This document shows, one piece after another, positions 7,280-13,587 of a stretch of 22,964 bases of DNA. The translations under genes and the position numbers were made by a program. The DNA lies in the NCBI GenBank assembly GCA_934177795.1, contig CAKPPS010000022.1, forward strand, positions 1-22,964. The letters run 5' to 3'. How positions within the stretch are numbered: position 1 is the first letter of the stretch; every line of letters begins with the position of its first letter. Below the pieces are notes generated by a model. The model saw only the letters and a list, made by a program, of their open reading frames with translations. It was not told the origin of the DNA and searched no databases. This DNA comes from an uncultured Clostridia bacterium (GTDB taxonomy: Bacteria; Bacillota; Clostridia; TANB77; CAG-508).

Positions 7280-7579
7280 TCATTCACCTACTTTTGATAA
7301 AACTAATCCATCAATAATTGGTTTTACAAATTTATTGTCTATGTCTATATTCTTTTGATTTTCTACTACTTTTATAAATACAAATATTAGTTCATCCTTG
7401 TATAAATCTTTATATACCTTTGTTTTTTCCATTACATTAAGCATAATATTTTTGTATGCATAGTTATTTACATTTTTATATTTTGGAATAACTTCAGGAA
7501 TATATATTTTCAAATAATTATCAAATTTTGTTACCTCATATCTATCATTTAAATATGTTAGTTTATCCTCTTCATTATA
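7280..7579 (-). pseudogene. Fragment of an element-borne protein, possibly RusA-like
   Basis: The frame is open from just after a TAA (7580-7582) but has no ATG at its head. A TTG at 7513 would start MKIYIPEVIPKYKNVNNYAYK. The most telling part is NIDIDNKFVKPIIDGL near the end, reminiscent of the Asp/Asn motif of RusA-type Holliday junction resolvases, but the match is short and the rest is not recognisable. It lies directly upstream of the S1-like fragment and downstream of a strong terminator, so it has lost its promoter. A gene of unknown function from the same mobile block is equally possible. Confidence 0.4.
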
Positions 7580-7585
7580 TTATAA

Positions 7586-7624
7586 AAAAACAAGTCCTTT
7601 ATTCCTCTATAGAAACAAAGGACT
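7586..7624 (-). terminator. Intrinsic terminator
   Basis: The 8-bp stem AGTCCTTT/AAAGGACT (7593-7600 with 7617-7624) is followed on the minus strand by TG and seven T. It ends transcription arriving from the 7764-8441 gene or from lost upstream genes. Confidence 0.85.
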
Positions 7625-7696
7625 GAATTTATTTACGAAATGGTATGATTTATTACTCGCACCAACCACAAGCGAGATACATTTACTTTTTCGCGA

Positions 7697-7732
7697 CCTT
7701 TTAGCAAATAAAAATAGCAGACTTAATTATTT
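7697..7732. repeat. 36-bp repeat, exact inverted partner of 1-36
   Basis: This stretch is a perfect reverse complement of the first 36 bases of the window. It lies 31 bp downstream of the end of the LolA-like gene. The match breaks at 7696. Confidence 0.9.
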
Positions 7733-7763
7733 ATTAAATTTTTTAAGGCAATAGCTTTTTTAC

Positions 7764-8441
7764 TTAATTCAAATCATTTTCTTTTAATGTATATTGACTA
7801 ATATCTGGTTCTGCAAAGATAGAATCATCTACTGTATTAAATTCATATTCTCTTTTACTATCAATTCCTGCTTCTATTACTTTTACAAGTAAACCCGTAT
7901 TTTTATCTATATATATTTCGGCACCTTCAGAAGTTAAAGACATTGAAGACATGAACCCTTTTATCATATAGCATTCTTTTTCTTCATAATTAGCTGATTT
8001 TACTTTTGCGAAAATACTTCCTAAAAATGTTTGCCAATTATTATCAGTTTCTAAATGATTATATAATTCAACACCCATTATGGTTGTTCCAGACTTTAGG
8101 TTTGCCACTTTTGAATCTTTTGTTTCAGTGAAAATATCAATTCTTTCTCCATTATCATACATTGATATTTTAGTTATCTCTCCATTGATATTTCTTTCCA
8201 TGAATACAACTTGTTTACTATCTTTTTTGTAATAATTCATTGTAAGAATATTTCCATTACTTTCAGTAGAAACTGATTTTATATGATAACTTGAACTATC
8301 TTTATATTGTGAAATCTTATCTTGTAAATTTGTAATAATTATATAGTTTTTAATTGTATGAATAATAAGAATTACAAGTATAATTGCAAGTATAATCAAT
8401 GCTACTTTAAGTACATTTTTTAGTATTTTTTTCTTTTCCAT
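7764..8441 (-). CDS. Membrane-anchored LolA-like surface protein under c-di-GMP riboswitch
   Basis: The start is the ATG at 8441: GGAGG ends 8 nt before it, while the ATG at 8447 is only 2 nt from the same site. The product is about 225 aa. After a KKK-rich start, residues about 12-30 form one transmembrane helix (VALIILAIILVILIIHTI). The rest is an extracellular domain of alternating beta strands (GNILTMNYYKKDSKQVVFME; GAEIYIDKNTGLLVKVIEAG; REYEFNTVDDSIFAEPD). Its last part resembles the LolA/outer-membrane-lipoprotein-carrier fold seen in many Firmicute anchored proteins. It is monocistronic, with its own promoter and a c-di-GMP-I aptamer whose 3' end sits next to the Shine-Dalgarno. A role in the surface, wall or attachment response to c-di-GMP is inferred, not shown. 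Confidence 0.8.
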   Translation of the reverse strand: MEKKKILKNVLKVALIILAIILVILIIHTIKNYIIITNLQDKISQYKDSSSYHIKSVSTESNGNILTMNYYKKDSKQVVFMERNINGEITKISMYDNGERIDIFTETKDSKVANLKSGTTIMGVELYNHLETDNNWQTFLGSIFAKVKSANYEEKECYMIKGFMSSMSLTSEGAEIYIDKNTGLLVKVIEAGIDSKREYEFNTVDDSIFAEPDISQYTLKENDLN

Positions 8442-8458
8442 ATTCATTACCTCCTCTT

Positions 8459-8540
8459 TTGTGCAACCTAGCTATCATAAGCACATATGCTTTTAGATCT
8501 ATGGCTTTGCGTCATAAACTTTCGTTTATTTTGCTTTTTT
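8459..8540 (-). ncRNA. Cyclic di-GMP-I (GEMM-I) riboswitch
   Basis: The minus strand shows the GEMM-I elements in order: a 5' GCAAAA strand, a 6-bp hairpin closed by a GAAA tetraloop (ATAAAC GAAA GTTTAT), then GACGCAAAGCC, ATCTAA, and a short hairpin AAGCA/TGCTT. It ends with ATGATAGCTAGGTTGC, whose TTGC can pair with the 5' GCAA to form P1. This matches the known consensus closely. Only a few nt separate the aptamer from GAGGAGG, so there is no room for a terminator. Control of ribosome access is the likely mode. The G of the GCAA strand is present, which fits c-di-GMP rather than the cGAMP-type variant. Confidence 0.93.
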
Positions 8541-8555
8541 ACAATATCTACTTAT

Positions 8556-8584
8556 ATCTTAGCATATTTTGGTATTTTTCACAA
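8556..8584 (-). promoter_or_regulatory. Promoter of the riboswitch-controlled gene
   Basis: TTGTGA (8579-8584), a 17-nt spacer and TAAGAT (8556-8561) lie on the minus strand. Transcription would begin near 8549, immediately before the aptamer. Confidence 0.7.
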
Positions 8585-8723
8585 GTTCAATCTCAAAGAC
8601 AACTTACTATTTTCTTAGCTAACTTTAAATCTTAATTAACTTTTCAAATGAATTAGCATTTATATAGTATTAGATATAAATTTTCCTTTATAGAAATTAG
8701 CCCAGTTATTAAAAATACAAGGA

Positions 8724-8784
8724 GCATTTATTCTAAACTGTTCATATTAGAACAGGATCTTTATATTTAACAATCATATAATAT
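8724..8784 (-). promoter_or_regulatory. Copy B of the 61-bp repeat with operator-like palindrome
   Basis: It matches 365-425 at 58 of 61 positions, including TTGTTA, 18 nt, TAATAT and the palindrome CTGTTC-N6-GAACAG (8738-8755). It starts 19 bp after the stop of the P-type ATPase gene and lies about 140 bp upstream of the riboswitch promoter. It could supply a second promoter for the 7764-8441 gene. Between it and 8584 I see no convincing gene. Confidence 0.55.
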
Positions 8785-8802
8785 ATCAATACTTGACTCA
8801 AC

Positions 8803-11124
8803 TCATATATCACTTTTGTACTTAGTTTCAAGTTTATCTAATATTAATGTAATCCATCTAATTGCCGAAAATTCTGCTATTGCAAACAATATAACAAGTG
8901 CAGCTGCTCGTGTTGAAATTGCTTTTATTGCAAAAAAATCTGGCATGATATTAATTGTTAAAAGAATTCCAAGAATGCATAAAACCATAACATAAGTTCT
9001 ATATTTATTTAGTGGTCTAATAATTTTATATAGGATTAGAAATCCTCCCGTAAAAAATAAATAACTACAAGCTGTTGTTATTTCTTGTCCACCTACATTA
9101 AATAATACAGAAAATCTAACCATAGCCACAATTGCTAAAAATGAAGTTATCGCAGCAGGAAGTGAATTTTTAAATACTCTTCTTAAAAAATTTCCATTTT
9201 GCTGTTTCTTTTGGTTTTCTTCAAATGTTAATAAAAATGCTGGTATTCCGATTGTAAATGCACTACCTAATGATACTTGATTTGGCTCTAGTGGATACTG
9301 CATCGCAAAAATTATTGAATATACAGAAAGTAACAAAGAAAATATATTTTTATATGTAAATAATGATGCTGACCTTGTTATATTATTGATATTTTTTCTT
9401 CCTTCATAAACTATATCTCTCATATTTCCAAAGTCTGAATCAAGTAATACAACTTGTGCTGTTTCTCTAGCCGCATCTGCTCCAGCTCCAATAGCAATTG
9501 AGCAATCAGCTTCTTTCATTGCTAAAATATCGTTCACTCCATCTCCTGTCATCGCTACTTTTAATCCCTGTTCTTTTAATGCTTGAATTATCTGTTTTTT
9601 CTGATTAGGATTTACTCTTCCAAAAATAGAATATTTTTTTACTGCTCTTTTTATATCTTCATAACTCTCTAATTCTCTACAATCAATATATTTCTCATAT
9701 TCTTTTATTCCTGCTTGTTTTGCAATCGATGATACTGTAATTGGATTATCACCTGATATAACTCTAATTCCGACTTTTCTGCTATCAAAAAAATCAAAAA
9801 TTTCTTTTGCATTTTTTCTTATTTCATTTTTTAAGCTTATAAATAAAATAGGTAGACTTTCTTTATCTTCTTCTTTAACTAAGGCAAGTATTCTTTCTCC
9901 ACTTTTCGCTCTCTTATTAATCATATTTTCAAATGTTTTATCTAATAATATTTCTGGTGCTCCTAATTTGTATGTTAAGTTTTCATTGATTTTAATAAAT
10001 GAAAATTTATTTTTGGAATTAAAATTTTCCTTGCTTATATTAGCTAATTTTTCATAAGAAATTCCATCTAGATATTCTTTTATGGAATCCATTGTTATGT
10101 TGTTATCATCTATTGTATTAACATATTTAGCAAGAATTTCTAATTTTGAATTTTCTCTATCTTTAATTAAACTAGTTTCTTTTTCATCAAATATGTCTAA
10201 TACTTTCATTTTATTATTTGTAATTGTTCCAGTTTTATCAACACATAAAACATCAACTCTTGCAAGACTTTCAATGCTTTTCATATCATGTAATATAACT
10301 CTTCTTTTAGCAAGTTTTCCTGCACTTATTGCTAAAGCAACTGTTGTTAATAAGTATAAACCTTCTGGTATCATTCCAACCAATGCTGATACCATGGAAT
10401 TAACACTTTCTTTATAAGTATTTCCATTTACATTATAAGATTCCCAAAACAATAATAATCCAATTGGAATAATGACTATTCCTGCAAATTCAACAATTTT
10501 GTCAATTGCTGAAATCATTTCTGATTTTGTTTCTTTAATTTTTTTTGAATCTTTCATTATTTTTGCAGAAAATGACTCGTCTCCAACATTTGTAAGCTTT
10601 GCTACCACTTTTCCTGATACAACAAAACTTCCAGACATAAGCTTAGAATTTGCATTTTTTTCAATTTCATCTTGTTCACCTGTCAATAAAGATTCATTCA
10701 CATACATCTTTCCTGAAACCACTACTGCATCAGCAGGAATTTGATTTCCAGTCTCTAAAAACACATAATCTCCTTCAACAAGATTTTCAGAACTTATTTT
10801 TTCTTTTTTTCCTTCTCTAATCACAATATAATCACTTTTATCAAGTAATGATAATTTATCTAATGTAATTTTTGATTTTATCTGTTGATAAATTCCAATT
10901 AAAATATTTATTGTTATAATAATTAAAAATGTTAAATTTCTATATGATTGTGATGTGATAAGCAAAATTGCTAATATTAGAAAAATCAAATTGAAATATG
11001 TAAATATATTTTTACTTATTATCTTAAAAATGCTTTCATTTGCTTTAGTTTTTATTTTATTTATCTTTCCTTGTTTTACTTTTTCTTCTACTTCTTCTCG
11101 TGTTAAACCTTTTACTTTATCCAT
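8803..11124 (-). CDS. P-type cation-transporting ATPase (P2-like)
   Basis: The product is 773 aa. In order: N-terminal cytosolic region with GLTREEVEEKV; two membrane helices (about 38-58 and 63-80); actuator domain with NESLLTGEQDEI; two more helices with MIPEGL (about 251-256), the ion-site motif of calcium-type pumps; the phosphorylation site CVDKTGTIT (Asp about 296); a nucleotide-binding domain; the hinge MTGDGVNDILAMKEAD; and about six C-terminal helices. It pumps cations across the cell membrane using ATP. The PEGL motif and the lack of N-terminal CxxC metal domains argue for a P2-type pump, but the ion is unknown. The nearest strong GGAGG is about 20 nt before the ATG, unusually far, and no alternative ATG lies between. 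A promoter at 11320-11348 gives a leader of about 190 nt. Confidence 0.9.
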   Translation of the reverse strand: MDKVKGLTREEVEEKVKQGKINKIKTKANESIFKIISKNIFTYFNLIFLILAILLITSQSYRNLTFLIIITINILIGIYQQIKSKITLDKLSLLDKSDYIVIREGKKEKISSENLVEGDYVFLETGNQIPADAVVVSGKMYVNESLLTGEQDEIEKNANSKLMSGSFVVSGKVVAKLTNVGDESFSAKIMKDSKKIKETKSEMISAIDKIVEFAGIVIIPIGLLLFWESYNVNGNTYKESVNSMVSALVGMIPEGLYLLTTVALAISAGKLAKRRVILHDMKSIESLARVDVLCVDKTGTITNNKMKVLDIFDEKETSLIKDRENSKLEILAKYVNTIDDNNITMDSIKEYLDGISYEKLANISKENFNSKNKFSFIKINENLTYKLGAPEILLDKTFENMINKRAKSGERILALVKEEDKESLPILFISLKNEIRKNAKEIFDFFDSRKVGIRVISGDNPITVSSIAKQAGIKEYEKYIDCRELESYEDIKRAVKKYSIFGRVNPNQKKQIIQALKEQGLKVAMTGDGVNDILAMKEADCSIAIGAGADAARETAQVVLLDSDFGNMRDIVYEGRKNINNITRSASLFTYKNIFSLLLSVYSIIFAMQYPLEPNQVSLGSAFTIGIPAFLLTFEENQKKQQNGNFLRRVFKNSLPAAITSFLAIVAMVRFSVLFNVGGQEITTACSYLFFTGGFLILYKIIRPLNKYRTYVMVLCILGILLTINIMPDFFAIKAISTRAAALVILFAIAEFSAIRWITLILDKLETKYKSDI

Positions 11125-11148
11125 AATTTTAATTTTATTTTACGCCTC

Positions 11149-11310
11149 CTATTTTGACCAAATAATAGAGCTTAACTCTCTATTACTTGTAAGTTGTGTT
11201 AGATACTCTTTACTCGTTTGTCACGTACAAATTTTGTTTAATTGTTCTATTGATATTAGTCCTTCTCTTAATATTTTTATTTTGTTTTTGCTACGATCAT
11301 TTTTTCTCTT
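11149..11310 (-). pseudogene. Possible ORF remnant in the P-type ATPase leader
   Basis: This frame reads like protein (NKIKILREGLISIEQLNK, then TSKEYLTQLTSNRELSSI) but has no start codon and an in-frame TGA at 11221-11223. Its final TAG at 11149-11151 overlaps the GGAGG that precedes the ATPase gene, as an upstream operon gene would. I recognise no family, and the resemblance to a protein may be chance in such AT-rich sequence. Confidence 0.25.
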
Positions 11311-11319
11311 TCACAATAC

Positions 11320-11348
11320 ATTATAATCTACAATATGAAATAATGCAA
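11320..11348 (-). promoter_or_regulatory. Promoter upstream of the P-type ATPase gene
   Basis: TTGCAT (11343-11348), a 17-nt spacer and TATAAT (11320-11325) lie on the minus strand. The leader also contains a 7-bp hairpin AATAGAG/CTCTATT (about 11163-11183) before the GGAGG, without a T-run. Confidence 0.6.
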
Positions 11349-11475
11349 TAAAATGATTTATGTTAATTTTTATATTAAAATACTTATGCATCGTAAAATT
11401 CAAACAACTTTAAGGATGAATTTTAATAAATATTAAAATTTTAAGTTCTTTAAGCACTACAACTTCAAAAATATA

Positions 11476-12357
11476 TCAAAACTTTCTATTATATTCATAC
11501 TTTAGTATATCTTTATAATCACTTACAAGTAAAGCTCCTTGTTTTATTAATTCATTTGTACCTATAGAGTTCTCTGAATTAATATTTCCAGGAACAACAT
11601 ATACATCTCTTCCTTGTTCCAAAGCAAAGTCTACTGTTATCAATGTTCCACTTTTCTTTTTAGCTTCTACTACTATAATACCTTTGCTCATTCCACTAAT
11701 AATGCGATTTCTTGCTGGAAAATTTCTCTTTTCTGGTTGTGTCCCTATGGGGTATTCTGATAAAACCGCACCACCTTCTTGTATGATTTTATCATACAAA
11801 TATGCGTTTTGTTTTGGATATATTATATCTAATCCATTTCCAACTACTCCTATTGTTTTTCCTTTTGCTTTTATTGCTCCTATATGAGAATAACTGTCTA
11901 TCCCTTTAGCTAAACCACTCACTATACTAATATCTTTTTTTGCTAAGTTATACGCAAAGTATTGTGCTGCATTTATACCATATCTCGTTGCTTCTCTACA
12001 TCCTACTATCCCTATCGCTGTATTGTTTAATATATTTTCATTTCCTTTTACATATAAACTTATTGGATAATCATATATATTTTTTAAAATTTGTGGATAT
12101 TGTCTGTCTTCAATAGTAACTATTTTTATTTTTTGTTTTTTCATTATTTTTATATATTCCATTAAATATTCTTTTGTTTTTTTATTCATTATATTATCAA
12201 TTGTTTCTTCTCTTATTCCACATTTTATTAATTCATTTTTATCTTTTAAATTATATATGTTTTCTGGTGTTTTAAATTTTTTTAGTAATTTTTGTTTTGT
12301 AATAGTCCCTATATTATTTATCATAGAAAACCATATCCAATATTTTTTCTTTTCTAT
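11476..12357 (-). CDS. dprA: DNA processing protein DprA, apparent AUA start
   Basis: DprA binds single-stranded DNA and loads RecA during transformation and recombination. The Rossmann-fold core is clear: IGIVGCREATRYGINAAQY, IVSGLAKGIDSYSH, TIGVVGNGLDIIYPKQN, FPARNRIISGMSKGIIVVEA and SGTLITVDFALEQGRDVYVVPG. The first in-frame ATG (12324) has no ribosome site and leaves out KYWIWFS, which matches the usual DprA start of the type YWLWLS. A GGAGG at 12365-12369 lies exactly 7 nt before an in-frame ATA at 12355-12357. That gives MEKKKYWIWFSMINNIG and 293 aa, so I extend the gene there. A MEELK mini-ORF (12354-12371) overlaps the site. The usual C-terminal winged helix is absent; the protein ends about 20 residues after the core. 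It stands alone after the folD terminator. Confidence 0.85.
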   Translation of the reverse strand: MEKKKYWIWFSMINNIGTITKQKLLKKFKTPENIYNLKDKNELIKCGIREETIDNIMNKKTKEYLMEYIKIMKKQKIKIVTIEDRQYPQILKNIYDYPISLYVKGNENILNNTAIGIVGCREATRYGINAAQYFAYNLAKKDISIVSGLAKGIDSYSHIGAIKAKGKTIGVVGNGLDIIYPKQNAYLYDKIIQEGGAVLSEYPIGTQPEKRNFPARNRIISGMSKGIIVVEAKKKSGTLITVDFALEQGRDVYVVPGNINSENSIGTNELIKQGALLVSDYKDILKYEYNRKF

Positions 12358-12384
12358 TTTAATTCCTCCATTTATTTTGCATAA

Positions 12385-12411
12385 TAAAAAGGTACACCGA
12401 ATCTATGTACC
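12385..12411 (-). terminator. Intrinsic terminator after folD
   Basis: GGTACA/TGTACC arms (12391-12396 with 12406-12411) enclose a 9-nt loop and are followed by six T on the minus strand. It closes the ligA-folD transcript just before dprA. Confidence 0.85.
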
Positions 12412-12422
12412 CCTAATCTAAT

Positions 12423-13277
12423 TTATATTTTTTTGTTTTGTTGAATGGTTGCTTTTATAACATTATTCATCAACATTGCAACTGTCATTGGTCCAACTCC
12501 CCCCGGAACTGGTGTAATATAACTTGCCTTTTCTTTAATATTTTCGAAATCTACATCACCTGTTAACTTCTTATTTGCATCTCTATTTATTCCTACATCT
12601 ATTATTACTGCATTATCTTTTACCATATCTGAAGTTATAAAATTAGGTCTTCCTACTGCTGCTATTAATACATCTGCTTCTTTTGTTTTATCTTTTAAAT
12701 TTGCTGTTTTTGAATGACAAACTGTAACTGTAGCATTTTTGTTTAAACAGCAAGCCATTAATGGTTTCCCCACAATATTACTTCTTCCTACAATTACTAC
12801 ATTTTTTCCTTCTAATGATATTTTATATTCCTCAAACATTTTCATAATCCCATAAGGTGTACATGAAACAAAAGTATCTTGGTTTAATAGTAATTTTCCA
12901 ACATTTATAGGATTAAATCCATCTACATCTTTTTTTGCTGATATTGTTCTAAATGCTTCATCTATATCTAAATGTTTAGGAATTGGACTTTGTAATAATA
13001 TACCATTTATATTATCATCATTATTTAATTTTTCTATTAAATTAATCAATTCTTTTTGAGTTATATTATCTTGTAATAGATATTCTTCATACTCTATGCC
13101 AATCTCCATACAAGCATTACTTTTTGTTTTTACATATACTTTTGATGCTGAATCTTCTCCTACCATTATGACAGCAAGTTTAGGATTTATTCCATTCTTT
13201 TTAAGATTTTCACATTCTATTTTTAAATTTTCTCTTACTTTTTTCGCTAATTCTTTTCCATTTATTATTTCTGCCAT
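12423..13277 (-). CDS. folD: Methylene-tetrahydrofolate dehydrogenase/cyclohydrolase
   Basis: FolD is a bifunctional cytoplasmic enzyme interconverting 5,10-methylene-, methenyl- and 10-formyl-tetrahydrofolate with NADP. The product is 284 aa, the usual length. Visible motifs are SKVYVKTKSNACMEIGIEYE with the catalytic Lys (about residue 56), GILLQSPIPKHLD, KDVDGFNPINVGKL, SCTPYGIMKM, NVVIVGRSNIVGKPLMA (nucleotide binding) and TPVPGGVGPMTVAMLMNN. AAGGAGA lies about 12 nt before the ATG. It supplies formyl groups for purine synthesis, which links it in function to the nearby purE and purC, although it is on another transcript. Confidence 0.96.
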   Translation of the reverse strand: MAEIINGKELAKKVRENLKIECENLKKNGINPKLAVIMVGEDSASKVYVKTKSNACMEIGIEYEEYLLQDNITQKELINLIEKLNNDDNINGILLQSPIPKHLDIDEAFRTISAKKDVDGFNPINVGKLLLNQDTFVSCTPYGIMKMFEEYKISLEGKNVVIVGRSNIVGKPLMACCLNKNATVTVCHSKTANLKDKTKEADVLIAAVGRPNFITSDMVKDNAVIIDVGINRDANKKLTGDVDFENIKEKASYITPVPGGVGPMTVAMLMNNVIKATIQQNKKI

Positions 13278-13319
13278 ATTTCTAGTAATTCTCCTTTTCT
13301 TTTTACTATTTATATAGAT

Positions 13320-13568
13320 TTAATCATCTATTGTGTTTATTTTGTATTCTATGTGCTCCATATATGGAAATATCTCTTTTACTCTCTTTAATGTTAACAT
13401 TGTCATTCTAGGTTGAGGATTTTTAGGATTATCTGATAATAATTTTTGAGTATAGCAATTTGATGCTGTTTTGAACAATAAGTATTTATTTCTTACATAG
13501 GTATAATATATTTGATACCCATTATCTAAATCTTCCCATAACATTTCAAATGTGTATTCTTGCTTCAT
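13320..13568 (-). CDS. 82-aa hypothetical protein between ligA and folD
   Basis: The product is soluble and 82 aa, with many aromatic residues near its start (YTFEMLWEDLDNGYQIYYTY). It then has a basic middle (KNPQPRMTMLTLKRVKEIF) and an acidic end. There are no membrane segments or metal motifs. It starts at an ATG preceded by AAAGGA, 19 bp after ligA and 42 bp before folD, so it is clearly part of the operon. I have no functional assignment. Confidence 0.75.
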   Translation of the reverse strand: MKQEYTFEMLWEDLDNGYQIYYTYVRNKYLLFKTASNCYTQKLLSDNPKNPQPRMTMLTLKRVKEIFPYMEHIEYKINTIDD

Positions 13569-13587
13569 AACAATTCCTTTCTCATTC

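Noticed and set aside
37..7696. A 7.7-kb composite transposon with the 36-bp repeats as terminal inverted repeats
   Set aside because: No transposase is present and the interval contains housekeeping purE and purC plus unrelated transcripts; a rearrangement or assembly-edge repeat is simpler.
3635..11223. Reassignment of TGA as a sense codon, suggested by in-frame TGA in the Sel1 gene and in the ATPase leader
   Set aside because: The Sel1 gene also has an in-frame TAA, several genes end properly in TGA (for example the S66 peptidase gene), and Trp is encoded by TGG throughout.
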